Counted from the first letter of the stretch, positions 23,045 through 36,117 are shown. The stretch: 64,000 bases of DNA from Epiperipatus broadwayi (GCA_028023455.1 JAQFVV010012987.1:186001-250000), one strand, 5' to 3'. Numbers and translations: made by a program. The notes: generated by a model from the sequence alone, not told the origin.

Positions 23045-23336
23045 TTATAAACAACTTGTTAAAAAAAAGGCCAGTCAAAGAAATAAAAATGTGAAGACAA
23101 TTTCACACAAATTCAAAATTGGGGATCAAGTTTTTATAAAAACACCTCATATGAGTAAACCCCAAGAGAGCAAATATCAAAAGTTTTACCATCAATATGA
23201 AGGACCTTATACTATCATAAAGCAAACAGGTCCCAATGCATTCTGGATAAATATAAAGGGAGACATTAAAGGCACTTACAATGCTAGAGCTTTAAAACCC
23301 TATTTTGGTCAAATACCACATTCTACATTTGTATAG
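23045..23336 (+). pseudogene. Integrase C-terminal remnant of element B
   Basis: The open frame 23091-23336 reads …KIGDQVFIKTPHMSKP…YHQYEGPYTIIKQTGPNAFWI…KGTYNARALKPY. This parallels the end of element C Pol (…GDKVFVKTHSPSKP…YAGPYAIVKQAGPNAFWL…KGTYNARILKPY). It is the GPY/F module found at the end of many Ty3/gypsy integrases, without the catalytic core. Similarity begins slightly upstream of the frame. It has no plausible own start (GTG first codon). It is a second copy of the sequence fused at the end of the 457-aa ORF. Confidence 0.8.
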
Positions 23337-23916
23337 AGTAAAATGTTGGAAAAAAAGATAACTTGGAATAGGTAAGGAGAGAAAAAGTTTTCATTTAAAA
23401 GTATATAGGTATATATATGTATAAGGATGTATATAAGTCAAAAGAGACATTAATTTTCTTTGATGAGGGTATGTTAAGCAATTAAAATTAATTCTTAGGA
23501 TACCTGAAAACTAAAACCGTTTTAAGAGTTAATCCATGCTGAATGATGGATGTTCTTATGTTTTGGATAGTTCTCAAAAGAGTCCATAAGTCTTAAAGAA
23601 AAGCAGGATGGAGAATACCAAACAAATATATGTGTCATCTATAAAAGAGGCACATGACAATAAATCCATCAAAGGAAAATAAATAAAAAAGGGAAGAAAA
23701 AGAAAGAACCCTATATATATAAACCTCCTTATCCTTCTGTTTAAATTGAATGATATTTAATGTAGAGAAAGAGAAAGGGTTAAAAAAATAGAGCAAATAA
23801 TAAGGGTTGATAAAAGCAGGAAAGAAAAACAAGCTCCACAACTTTATATTTAATGCAAACATTGACACACATTAAGTGTCCAAATTTTAATGGTAAATAT
23901 AAAATTTGAACTTTTT
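23337..23916 (+). other. 3' untranslated part of element B
   Basis: Noncoding, purine-rich on the plus strand towards the LTR. No envelope-like ORF was found. Confidence 0.6.
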
Positions 23917-23929
23917 AAGGAAGGGGTAA
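23917..23929 (+). other. Polypurine tract of element B
   Basis: AAGGAAGGGGTAA directly before the 3' LTR. Confidence 0.8.
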
Positions 23930-25891
23930 TGTGAGAGTACCATATGAGCCTCACCTAAAACAATTTGTGTTTCTTTGTGAATTTAACTGTGCCTATATCG
24001 AATCAACAGATATAAATAACATACACCTATCTTAAGCTTTTCATATATCAGCTATATACATAAACTAGTTAGTATTAAAAGAATAATTCTAAAAATGAAT
24101 AATTCTAATTTGTTTATACACACACATAAATAAATGTTTCTAACTAATAGTATTTTTTTTATTAACTAAAACTTGACATTTGACAAAGCCTTAAGTCAAC
24201 ATTGCATTTTTATCAGTTGAAACAAAGGAAATAAACGTTTGGGGTTCATTACAAATTGTATATTTTAAACAATAGAGAGCGTGAGCATGATTATGTGATA
24301 TGCTTGCAGAAATTAATCCAGTATAAAAATGAACTAATATTGTTATAACAATAATCTTCTATTTAGTTATCAAGGCAAGAACTACGTCTGTAAATTTAAA
24401 TGTGTTCGAATTTAGAACACATTTAAGAAAAAAAGAAGATTCACTATTTTTAAAACTGTCTTCAAGTAATTAATTTACTTACTCTTAATATTATAAAGAA
24501 CTATAAAAAAATAATCATTGAAATTGACAAGGTTATAAGAGTTATCAACGTCTTCGAAATGAGCTTTCAAAATATATATTTAAGAAGACAAAAATTTATA
24601 AAGATGTTCTTTGGCTAGACAATTTATGCCAAGGATTTCTGCTGATGTTTTAAACCTGAACATGTAAATTTATTCCTACTCAATGCCTAAAATATAATCA
24701 TCGTAATTCTCATTTAAAAAGCTGCCTTAATAATGGAGTATTATATTGAAGAAGATGTTAAATATTTTACTATGCAAATATTTAAAAGAATGAATATCTG
24801 GATTGCCTCTTCGAAGGATGATCAATGAACTTTATGTTTCAACATTCATCGTCATTTTATTTCATCTAAGGAGGGATATAAAACCGTTATTCTTTCTCAT
24901 CTTGGATTACTTCATTGTGTATTTTAATAACTCTTAAACTTTATTTCCTTTGTGGATAATTATATTTACATGGAGAAATTATTTCATATATTAAATTGAT
25001 TTTAACAGAATAAGTGGAGAACTGATAAGATGAACATTTTATTTTTATTTATTTAATAAAATTTAGATGTTGATATTTTGATATATGCTCTGATGAAAAT
25101 GATGGCTGACTAAGGTAAAAGTTTTTAAATTATTTCAATTTGGAAGTAAGTTTTATTATATTCCAAATTGAATCTTACCTGACAATTAACATAATTTCTT
25201 TTTAAACATACATAACTAATATCAGAATACATTCTATTATTAATCTAATGTGAATGGATGTTATCTTATATAGACATATAACACACACTGAATCATTTTA
25301 ATGACACAATACGTAGATTTATAATGTATCATGTGTATTATTTATTATACACATGATTTTAAATTATATATATGTAAATGATTACATTATGTTTTTTCTG
25401 AATGTTAAATAGTTTATTATTGTATTTAAATATAAGCACAGATTATGATTCTAAATTTTAATATTTTTATTATTTATGTGATAATATTTTTGTTTCTATT
25501 ACGGATTAAAATGTGTTAAACTTGATTTTAAAATTAAACAGGTCTCGTTTGTTTATTTTATTTAGTCATTTTATAAAACCAATAATTATAAATATACATA
25601 CTCACGCATATATATGTTGAATCAACTTAGTGATTTAATATTTATAAAAAAGTTATATATAGCTTATACTAAATTTATCATTACTATGGGATATTTGTGG
25701 AAATGCCTGAAGAGAGTCGATTGCGATTTCTACTCTGAGCTCGAATTCCGAGAGTAACGAGGTTATTAATAGAGGAGTGGATTGGATTATATTTTAAATC
25801 ACATCATTCATGGCATTCTATAAGAAGACTCAAAGTCTGACTATAGTTAGGTGCGACTTCCTCGAGTCCTGAAAAGGATCATCCCATTATA
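23930..25891 (+). repeat. 3' LTR of element B
   Basis: Full-length partner of 18461-20422, same length. It ends ATCCCATTATA and is followed by the (TA)n target. Confidence 0.93.
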
Positions 25892-28120
25892 ATATATATA
25901 TAAATTAACATTATATATATATATATTTAAATATTTACAATAAATACTTTTATTTATTGTTTACTAAAAAACAAAAATAAATGTTTTCTTCAGTCACAAT
26001 TTTGGTTTTTATACTTAAAATAAAAACATGAGGCAGACACTTAAAATAAAAGGGTGGGCCAATCATCTGAAATAAAAATGGGTGTTATCAACTTTAAATA
26101 AAAGCACAAGAAATTCAGAAATTATTAAATTCAATCATTAGTGATGAAATAATTAATTTCTTAATGCACCACAATTTTATTTCAAGTTAAATATAAAACC
26201 TCTAATTATGTTTGAACAAAATAATTATTTTTTACTTTTTAGTGCACAGTAAAAATTTTATAAAAATTTTAAACTTTTTAGTATTAACATATTTTTGATA
26301 ATTATTCCTCTTTAAATTTTAAAATGGAGAATAAAAACAATGTTACAGTCCACACATTAGTTGAAAAAAAATTCTTAAATTCTTGTGCATTAACTCTTCT
26401 GTACTCTGACAGATTTTTTTTTGTTTTCACTAGATTTAATCTTTTCCACATCTCTTAACTGAAAATATTCCTATTGGCCAAGTGAATTAAAGTTCTACAC
26501 TTTTGATTGGTCAATTACAGAATCAACAATAAAAATATTTTTGTCTTTTAAAATTATACTGCTTTTAGTTTAGTGTCTAAAAAGCAAATTAATAATTTGT
26601 CAGATTATTAAAAAAAATTTCTTCAAAAATAAATTTATATTTATATTTGATAAAAATGATCTATAGTGGACAACATAAAATATCCTTTTCATAACCTATT
26701 ACAAAATGCAGCCTATGTCATTGATTTCTTTCTCACTTTATTTTCTTCTAAAATAATTATATTTTCACACATTTTATGAATATAATAAATAATTACAAAA
26801 ATACTCTAAAATGTAAATTTTTATTCTGAAAATCAAAACAAAGAACTTAGACCTTTCAAAATTGTTGACAAGCACTTCCTATTGTAGAGAATGAAAAACA
26901 ATCAATCAGTGCCTTGGAAAGCAGGCCTTTTTCAGCTGTAAAATAATTTTCAAGAAGGCAGCATCATATGGTGCATTTTTCTTGATAAAATAAGTGTAAA
27001 ACCAGAAAAATAACATAAAAATTAGCCATTTGAGAGTGAGTTAAAACTATGATTATGGGCATGGAGTTCAGAGGAAAGGTTAAGCTTTCAACTTTCACTT
27101 TAATATTAAACCATTATTATTTATCAGAACATAATAAATTTGGCCTCATTTGATAGATATTTTTTTTTTTAGAAATTAAATAAATTTTAAAAATCACATT
27201 TAATTTCTGGAATTATTTTAAAAAATCTATTTTAGTGAAAACAATATGTTGTCACAATATCAAATTTCAGGTGGAATGGATTCAATTTGCAAAATGAATG
27301 AAATCTTCCTTTGTTTCATGTATGATTTAAAAATCTGAACTAATTTTTTTAATACTACTAAATCTATTAATTTATGCTTTTGAAGTTTAGAATTTTTTCA
27401 TAATTTTTATGATATCACTGAATCTATGTTAAAGATTTGCACATTATAAATTGCTTTCTATAACAAAATACAAAATAGAAATGGATATAAATGAAAGTGC
27501 AGGAGATATAGATTATACTTTGGCTAACAAATTTATATTGTATTTTATGACTGTAATGTACTTAATAAATTCAGCATAAAGTCATCATCAGTTAATAAGA
27601 TATGACGTGTTAAAACAGAACTAGAAAGATAAAAAGGTATTAAGAAATATTATAGAATTAATAATTCCTATATTTAGCTTTTAAAAATACTCTAATGAAG
27701 TTAATCTAAATTTTTCTAATCATTTAAAAATATTAACAGAATTCTCTGAAATCTTAAGCTTCAATGAATTCAATAAGAAGATTCTACTAAGAATAACTTT
27801 ACAAATAGAAGATACAAAAAAAAAAAACAGCAATTTGCTAAGAAATTTGAACTTAAACAAGTCAATGTATAAAAAAGAAGATATACAAAAATACATTTAA
27901 ATGATTTATTTTAAAAATGTCTGGAATTGTGTAAAATGATAAATGAAACAAAAAAAAAACCTTAATAATGGCAAAAAAAAGTATTGCTGTCAAGAAATTA
28001 TAGAAGAGAAATCATTGTTTGAAGAATATAATGTAACTCATTGGTTTTGGGAAAGTAATTATTTCTATTACAAGGGGGGAAAAGTCTAACTATTACTAAA
28101 AGAAAAGATAACATTATGAA
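25892..28120. other. Decayed intergenic DNA
   Basis: AT-rich with no convincing coding segment. Towards 27900-28120 weak LINE-like signal may begin. Confidence 0.45.
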
Positions 28121-28310
28121 ATGTGTGGAAGAGTTTTTCAAAGAACTATATAGTAATAAAAACAAAAAAACAAAATAGTTTATACAACTTTAATATCATT
28201 TGAAAAATCATGTCTTAAAAGTACAATATATCTGATTTTGGGAAGATAGTTGTTTCTACTACAAGAAAAAATGTAACCTTCTGTGGAAGAGTTTTACAAA
28301 GAATTATATA

Positions 28311-28546
28311 TGTTATATATAGAGCTCGCAAAATAAATTCTTAACAAGTTTGAGAATATCCTCGATCCCAGACCAGTTTATGCTTCTGGTAGAATAAAAA
28401 TATTAGGATGCTACTAGAAGCAGAAACCGGACTGGGGTTGAGGATATTCTCAAAGCTTGTTAAGAGCTTATTTTGCAAGCTCTATATATAACATTTGTAA
28501 ATACGAGCTTTATTAAATTATGTGACATCTGACTTGATTTTTTTAT
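28311..28546 (+). mobile_element. Foldback retroposon with 14-bp direct repeats
   Basis: CAAAGAATTATATA occurs at 28297-28310 and again at 28547-28560, flanking a 236-bp insert that ends GATTTTTTTAT. The insert contains inverted arms of about 80 bp (GTTATATATAGAGCTCGCAA near 28317 and its inverse near 28475-28495). Single-arm relatives occur at about 35584-35705 (minus) and 57513-57565 (plus). A long direct repeat fits target-primed insertion rather than a cut-and-paste MITE. Confidence 0.65.
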
Positions 28547-28804
28547 CAAAGAATTATATAGTAATAAAAAGCAAGAAGTCAAAAGGGGACCCCCTATAAT
28601 TATAATATCTTTTGAAATATCAAGCATTTTAAATGAAGAGATGAGATGTGGAATTAAATTTATGAAGAATGAAAAATTTTCAGAAAATAATGACATCATC
28701 TTAAAAGTAGTTGAAAAATATACCGTTAGCAAACTGTTAAATATCAAAGGTATAAATAATAGCAATGTTCACGATGATTGGGAAAATGTAATAATGATAT
28801 TGAT

Positions 28805-28905
28805 ATTTTTTTAAGTGTCCTAGCAATGGCCAGGACGCGAACCTGCAACCCCGGAAACTGCCTGCTAGTGCAAGGCAGCCGCGCTGACCTCTCGACCAGG
28901 TAAAT
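28805..28905 (-). mobile_element. tRNA-derived SINE, family S1 (copy 2, inverted)
   Basis: The reverse complement carries GGTCGAGAGGTCAGCGCG, GGTTGCAGGTTCGCGTCC and CCTGGCCATTGCTAGGACAC followed by poly(A), matching 2811-2900. The 5' few bases are missing or diverged. It sits inside the decayed LINE. Confidence 0.8.
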
Positions 28906-29990
28906 AACAAACTTATCAATTCTCTATTTTACTAAGATCATTATAACTAATCTATAGAAGACTTCATATTTATCCCAAGCATAAGAATAAGTTATATTTA
29001 AAAATGCTTTTAGAATTATAGCGAAGTATATTAAGAGAAATTATCAAATAAAAAATCAGTAAAATTTGATTTGATTTTCATAGCCATTAAGTAGTGCAGA
29101 TACAGTATATTTTCAAACTTGATTTCAGCAAAATCCAACAGTGGTGATTGATTACAACGCTGATATTAGAAAGATTAATAATGCAAAGGATATATGATAG
29201 GAAAAGAATATTTCTGCATCTTTAAAATTTTTAGCAGTATTTAATAGAAACTATTATTTTATGAATTAGAATGGGAAGTTAATGGTACTTAAGTCCTATT
29301 TTTTATATATGATTATTTTGCAAATAATGTTCTATAGCTTGAGGAATTATTACAAGAGTCATGAGATAAATAAAAAAAGGAAAGAAATAAAGGATGATAA
29401 TAATAAATAGGAAATCCATATCTACAAATATGTTATTCAGATTATTAATGTAAATGAAAATCTGACATAAGATTAATTGCAGATTTAAAAATTGTTGGAG
29501 AATTTTAATAGAAATAATTTAGTATCAAAAGAAAATTTACCTGTGCATGTTAAAAGAAGTTTATAATATATGTGTTTTATTAGTATTTATATGTAGATTT
29601 GATATTTGAAATTTTATAGAAGAGAAATACAGGAACCTTTATGTGATACAGTTAAATATAAAGAGATGTATACTGAAAATAGAAAACAAAGATCAAAAGC
29701 AAAATGCATAGGTGACAGAATAAATGGATATTAACATTATTGAAAGAATCAAAAATCTAAAACAGAACTTGATCTGACATCTTATTAGATGAAAAGACAC
29801 TAGGAAGACACTTGAAATCTTAAAACTGGATTCTAAAATATTGGGAAAGATGCAGAAAGGGATCATATATAAGATGGATAAATGAGGTAAAAAAGATTGC
29901 TCAAATTATGTAAAGAAAATAAGAGAGTGGATTAAGTTTAGAGAAACCTTTAGCTTACAATGGACTGATTATGATTGAGTGAAATGGTGA

Positions 29991-30379
29991 TGGATATATA
30001 TATATATATGGGTGGGTGGATATGTAGATAAATGAATAGACATAATTTTGTCACATTTATTATGCCTCAAATAACAATTTGAATGCTTGAAATATTTATT
30101 TGTTTTAATTTTAAAAAGTTATTTATTATAAACATATAAATAATTAAATTTAATTGTCACGAATGTTTACAAATGTTATTTCACATGACGTAAAACCAGA
30201 TTTCTACATAATGAGATGACTTTATGTTTAAGATAAGACACATTCTATATAGAGAGCTATAATTACATTTAAGGAGCATATTAAAACGTGGGTGTAAATT
30301 TATTCAAAGTTGTTAGCAATGTTTTCAGGTTAAAAATCAAAATAATATCCAAAAATTGCTACATTGTTGCAATGTTAAT
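29991..30379. other. Noncoding flank after LINE end
   Basis: A short (TA)n tract and GGGTGGGTGGATATG follow the LINE stop. No gene was found. Confidence 0.5.
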
Positions 30380-30750
30380 TCTCATATACAGTCTGGGCAC
30401 CGGAAGTGTCAGAGTCGAATCTTGATTTATGAACTTTGATCTCTGAAGTCTTCAATTCCACAACTGTCTTAAAACTAAAAAAAGCAAAAATATTCAAAAA
30501 GTATATCGCTCAGGAATCTGTATAAAATTGAAGCACTAGAAATGACTAAGCTTAAGTCTCATTCCATGGATTTTGAGTTCTAAAGTGCCACTAAACCACA
30601 GCCCTACACCATACAAGGCAAAAATAAAGAATTATTTGTTCAGGAATTTGTGCAAAATTTGAATACTGGACGTGAAGGAATTGAATTGTAATCCATGAAC
30701 CTTGAATTCTAAAATCTGCCACTCTAGCTCTGCTCTAAACCATACAGGGT
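30380..30750 (-). mobile_element. Three clustered S2-family SINE-like copies
   Basis: Three diverged segments in the same orientation start near 30390, 30505 and 30635. They share an order of CTCAGGAATCTG…, GACT…AATC…ATGGATTTTGA…TCTAAAGTGCCACT… and …CACCATACAAGGCA on the plus strand. The box-B-like part and the TGGTGTAGGG-like head are on the minus strand. It could be a tandem array or repeated insertion. Confidence 0.45.
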
Positions 30751-32729
30751 TCTTTAATTATAATGAGTTATTCAGCACATTATTGTAGATCAAATGATCC
30801 AAACATAACTCAATACGTAATGATACAACAAGAAATCATAATTACCATTTAAAAATAAACTCTATACGCAGTTCATTAGCTATATTATTTAATCTTCTAA
30901 ACATATTCTAAGCTAATTTATTTTCAAATTTTGTTTTTAAAAAATAATAGTGCAAATTCATACTTTGATAACTATCTCAGTCAAATAAAACAAGAAAATG
31001 GCATTGCCAATAATAATAATGTAATCAGTTGGTCTGAAAGTTATGTGAAATTCGAATTGCTGAGTAACAGGTTGTACACGACAGTTCCTTTCAGTCAGCC
31101 AAACTGAGTATTTTTTTTTACTTTACTCAATTAATAGTCATCGCTTAATTACCGCTCTTATTGGTAAAAAGTAAAGGCATGAATGACAGCATTATTTAAT
31201 TACCTCTAAAATAAATTAAAAAAATTAGCAAAGAAACTCCATATAGTACTTTTTTTTTTTTATAATCCGTAATAATAAAAAATTAAAATGAATATATTTT
31301 CAAATCGTTTAAATGATTTCTAGAATTTATTTCCAATAAGCTCGGAAAAAATTCCTAAAATAATAATATGCTACTATTTTTGTTTATAATATTTACATTT
31401 ATAAATATTGTTCTTCTCGTCCAATCAAGTGATGTTGACAAGTTGGTGTATTTCAAGGTTGGGTCTTAAATGTCATTTAATGCATTAGTTTAATGTTTCT
31501 TCTTTGCTTGGCTTGAGCTTAGATTCATTTCTCATTTTGACATGAGTAATACATAGTTGTCAAGACTTAAACTCACCCAAGGAGGGAAAACAATTTGGAT
31601 ATGTCACTCAGATACTTGCCTTAAAATACACCTATAATTTCATATTAATCCTGAGAACATAAAATCATTTTTATAATATGTAGAATAATTTGATTTCTAA
31701 GATTCTTAAAATGTTGAAAATTATTTTTTATTATGTATATAATTATGTTTTCTTTTTTTATATGAGATGTGCTAAACATTCACAATTCTTGTTTGTTTAC
31801 ATAATTCATCGAGATCAGTAAGATAGAAGCAGAAGAATTTCTGAGTACCGAGTTATGTAGAATGTCAAATATCTGACGTTTCTTTTTTTTAAAAAAAAAG
31901 TGATGCTGTCAAAAAAAACTATATAGCGAGGTATGCACGTTGGTTTCGGCGAAAATGTAATTATCATTGGTATTTGTCACATTTATAAATAAATATATTA
32001 TTTCTTTTTTTAAAATGACAAAAAAGATAGGTATGTATTATCTGTTGTGTTCCTGCTATCTTGTTTATCTATTTATTAACTATCAACATGGAGTTTTTAA
32101 AAAAAAATACAAAACATTATGCTAAAAGAATTGTAAGCATTAGCAAACAATAGATGAGCCTAATAACTTGCATTTAATACCTGAAATGAAAGTTTATTCA
32201 CCAATTTATTATACACCTATTATTATTTTACTAATGACCTTGTATACCATAGTTTCTCTGTATTCCCAGTGTTTGGTACTGCCTTCCCATAGATACTCCT
32301 AAACCACGTATAATACACATGTTTAACACTGACATCCACATTTTTGATACAATTCAAGACACCTGTGACATTTGATTAAAAAACTGATACATTATAACAA
32401 AGATAATTGGAAAAAAGATAAAAAATTTCAAATAAGAATCAAGAAAGAGAGCAACTTCATGGAAAATGCATATCTATACTTACTGTGCAAGATAAGAAGA
32501 TGATTACAGAGATAAGATTTATACTACCTGTGATCAAACATAACATTTATAATTAAAACATTTATGATTTTTTTTTCCATTTAATTTTTACTGTGAGTTT
32601 GGATATATGTGGGAACTATTATGGTATGACCTTCCACCCATGTCATTTGATCCCAAATAACAAAATTCCCATTATCCATGATTAGCAGTATATTCTAATA
32701 CTATATAGTTTTAATGCATACACTGCATT
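30751..32729. other. Decayed intergenic DNA with no gene seen
   Basis: AT-rich, with no conserved ORF. Confidence 0.5.
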
Positions 32730-32840
32730 GAGTAGTTTGTTACAACGGTAAAGTGGCAAACTCTGGTGCTTAAGGGCCACAAGTCATGCCCAACTTGGTC
32801 ACTTCCAGCATTTGAACTCCTTATAAGCTCCCAGACAATA
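32730..32840 (+). mobile_element. Possible tRNA-like SINE
   Basis: A locally GC-richer patch with ACGGTAAAGTGGCAAACTC (box-A-like) and GCATTTGAACTCC (box-B-like) about 70 bp apart. No second clear copy and no tail were found. Confidence 0.3.
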
Positions 32841-34546
32841 AATAATATACATTATAATATAATTGAAAACAACTATTAGATATCATGAAAAACTGTTAGA
32901 AAATGGCTTAATAGAGACTCATAGATGTTAACATCCAAATTATCTAGCAAAAGAAAATCCCTTTTTAATTATTATTTCTAATGGCAGCAGATATGCATTA
33001 ACCATTTTCAAGACCTTTCCAATGAGTCTTTTTGTAAGATTTTTTTTTTATGTATGTTCTAGCACATATATATGTAATATACACATGGTAAAGACATTTT
33101 AACATGTATCAATCATAAATACATATTTATAGTATAAATTTAATTTAATAATTATACACATTAAAATGTCACAAAAATAATTTTTAAAAAAAAATAGATC
33201 CAATAATGAAATTATAATAGAGATAAAAACAGTATTACCACATATGTATATATGACTAAACAGAAATGTAAATAATTATATTCAGGCTACGAAAGTGTTC
33301 ACTTGACCATTCTCTTTTCTTCAAAGATAAATAAATAAAAATTATACCCTTCTTTTTAACTCTTTTATGAGAAGCTTGATATTTATTATGATGATGGAGT
33401 TTAGATCTGTACAACATCAACAGTGATGGAGAGGAAGGACCATGAATAATGTATCAGGATGAACTATTTCAGATAATTTTAGAGGATTAATGATGCATAT
33501 TCTTTCTTTCTGTAGATAATCCTAGACAATGTCTGAAGCTGATGAGTTATAAAGTTTTTTCTTTTTCTGTTTTGCTATTTTTTTTTAAATCTTTGTGATA
33601 TGGAGTTGTATCCTAGCTTTTTGAAATTTTAAATTTTGTGTGATATGAAACACTTTGCAAAAAAGATTTTAATTCATTAATGCTGGGATATTTTTTTTCT
33701 TCTTATGACTCAGAAACCTCTTATATCTCTTTATAAATTAATATTTCACTATAGCCTTCAATATACTCTATAATATTTTTACGTGTCAACATGCCCATCT
33801 CCTTTGATTTTCCATGCTACACAAGTATTTTTTTTGTTTTTCTATTATTTTCTGAAATGTTTCTGAAAGTCATTCCTGATCTTACTCCATATTACCTTCT
33901 AATTCCCTTCCTACATATAGTTTTATCAATGTTATTCCATTCACAATCTTGTGATTTCCTATTATCCATTAATTCAGCATTGGTGTTGACAAAGAGGTTT
34001 TTTAATCAAAAGTTAAACAGGTTTATGTAGTCTTATGACTCCAAAATAATTCTTTTGTCAATATAATAAAGCAGTTCAGTAATGTTTGGAGGTAAAAATA
34101 AAATCATAATATTTTTACCCTCATAGTAAGCAGATTCATGATAATTAATTTATAGTATCATTAAGATTTTGAGTCCAAACTTTTTCTTTCTAGTATACAT
34201 TTTATCTTTGTGTCTAAAAACATCATGGAATTATTCTATTAATAAAATAGCTGTATCATAATTTTTATTGTATTACTTGAATATAAATAGATGATTTTTT
34301 TTGTATGTAAGAGCATATAGATTGATTCATAATATAAGTTTTATAGCATAGCATCAAGAATCATATGTTGCCGAGCATCAAAGCTTTTGGACTGGCACTT
34401 TTAAAAATGTTTTATTTGGCATTCAACTCCTTTTTTATTACAATTAAACACTTGTTCCAGATTCTTTACTGCCAGAAGATGCAGCATTCTCTGTAGATTT
34501 GCTGTTTTTAATTCTGTACTGATTTTGAACCTATAGTTCATTTTTT
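32841..34546. other. Decayed intergenic DNA with no gene seen
   Basis: AT-rich. Open frames here (for example 33791-34030) are T-rich, hydrophobic by composition and unrecognised, so I do not call them genes. Confidence 0.5.
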
Positions 34547-34755
34547 ATTTGTAATAATTGAGCACTGATTATATATATGTGTGGAGATAGTAATCTGGAT
34601 CAACTGATGAGTGCTGGTTTAGCATAAAATATATATATTGGTGATTATTTATCTTTTCAACATGTGTATGATCAGGTGGGTCAGCAATATGAGATGGCAT
34701 GGAGAGTTGAGGGTCATGTGAAAGTTTGAGTTTGAATCCCTTATATATTACATTA
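34547..34755 (+). repeat. R1-family repeat, single arm (copy 3)
   Basis: Carries GTGTGGAGATAGTAATCTGG, GATGAGTGCTGGTTTAGCAT, GGTGATTATTTATCTTTTCA, CAGGTGGGTCAGCAATATGA and AGTTTGAGTTTGAATCCC in the same order as the right arm at 63590-63757. No inverted partner is adjacent. Confidence 0.75.
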
Positions 34756-35583
34756 TATATGTGTGGGTGTATAAGCCTGTATGGTGTATTAATTTAAGCT
34801 GTTTAGATTCTCTCATAGTTTTTAACTTTTTTTTTTTAAAAAAATAACTGGTATTTTAGTATGAGCAAAGTCAAGTTTGTGACCAATGCATTGTAAATGC
34901 TGATATAATCAACTATTACTTGAAGCCAGGTCTATTTGATTGACTATTTACTTTCTTGGTCATCATGAACAGCATCTTTATACTTATGGGGAAAAAATCA
35001 AGTTTTTAATGAAAAGATAGTCTTAATATTGAAATTAGACAGTCATTTACTAATTTTATCTTGATTTCTTTAATATAAGATAAAACCACTCTATAGCTAG
35101 TTGAAGGATTTTCAATTTCACCATCTATTCTTTTCTTGGTATCATCACTATGTAACATCTTAAATATAATGCTTTACTAAAACTATTAGAGAGCAGAATA
35201 TTTTTAGTTGGTGCTATTTTTTGAGCAAGATAATGAACTATAAGCTCTCATCAAAATATATTTTGCCATAGAAAATAAGTGAGCAAGATGATGATGAAAA
35301 CTAAAATTGAAATATCTATTTGTATGAGATTTTTTTTATAAACATATATTGGATATTATACATAGAGCAAGCATTAGATTAAAAATACCAGGACAAGCCC
35401 AGTACTTTATCTATTGGATAACTTTTAAGGAGAATATTTGAAATTTTCAGACATCCATATGTTTTCCAATCCAGATATCTAATTTAAATAGCTATATGGG
35501 ACTGAACTAAGTTCAGATACACCATATATTAATAGCTTTAGCAATATAAAATTGCCAAGGCCTTGATAGCAAAAAATAAAATT

Positions 35584-35705
35584 ACAAAAAAAATCCAACT
35601 CAGATGTCACATGACCTAATTTAACAAGCTTGTATTACAAATGTCATATATAGAACTTGCAAGCTTTGCAGAATATCCCCAAACCCAGACTGGTTTCTAC
35701 TATTG
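35584..35705 (-). mobile_element. Retroposon fragment related to 28311 insert
   Basis: The minus strand reads CCAGTCTGGGTTTGGGGATA, TTCTGCAAAGCTTGCAAGTT, GTCATGTGACATCTGAGTTG then poly(T), the same order as the right arm and tail of 28311-28546. Confidence 0.6.
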
Positions 35706-36117
35706 GCCAATAATTTTACCTCTTTTTTCTTTTATAATTAATTTTAAGAAATCATCTGATTGTAAAAGGAAAAGAAGTAAAAAAAAAATGTTAATACACT
35801 TCCTATTCTGAATGGACAGCTATCTAATAGATATATAAATGAATGTTCTTTAATTCTCATGCAGTGAGGACATCATTACTACTTAAGATAAATCAGTTCT
35901 TCATTAGACTCTTAGCCTTGACAAGAGTGGATGTGATTTCATTAATTTAAACAAAAAAATTAAAAACATGCTATGACCCAAAAAAAGATTTTAAATTTTA
36001 TCATATAACCATGAAAATCTTCATCATATATATAATTTTAATTTCAGTTTTATATGTAAGTCTTTTGCTTATATACCTGTGTGTATTCTTGACTGCAGTA
36101 GAATATTTTTTCTTTCT

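Larger units (their letters stand above)
18461..25891 (+). mobile_element. LTR element B, non-autonomous with unknown ORF
   Basis: Two direct 1,962-bp LTRs (18461-20422 and 23930-25891) start TGTGAGAGTACC and end …CC(G/A)TTATA. By eye they differ at roughly two dozen sites. The interior is 3.5 kb: PBS-like site, a short Gag-like ORF, a 457-codon unknown ORF, a TA microsatellite, an integrase-tail remnant and a purine tract. The Gag capsid, protease, RT, RNase H and integrase core are absent. ATAT flanks both ends within (TA)n tracts. It is probably mobilised in trans by a related autonomous element. Confidence 0.9.
28121..29990 (+). pseudogene. Decayed non-LTR retrotransposon (RTE-like), plus strand
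   Basis: Piecewise translation shows a typical inter-domain segment (VEEFFKELYSNK at about 28116-28155, repeated after an insertion near 28545). Later, just before the SINE, comes DDWENVIMILIF, and NNKLINSL lies just after it. These match the …W+NA.II.I.KK…NNYRPISLLS order of RTE/R-type RTs. The 3' end at 29937-29978 encodes FRETFSLQWTDYD then stop, very like the C-terminal …LGEAYVQQWTDYG of RTE-like proteins, and is followed by TGATGGATATATA. Many stops and frameshifts show it is long dead. No 5' end is defined. Confidence 0.6.
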
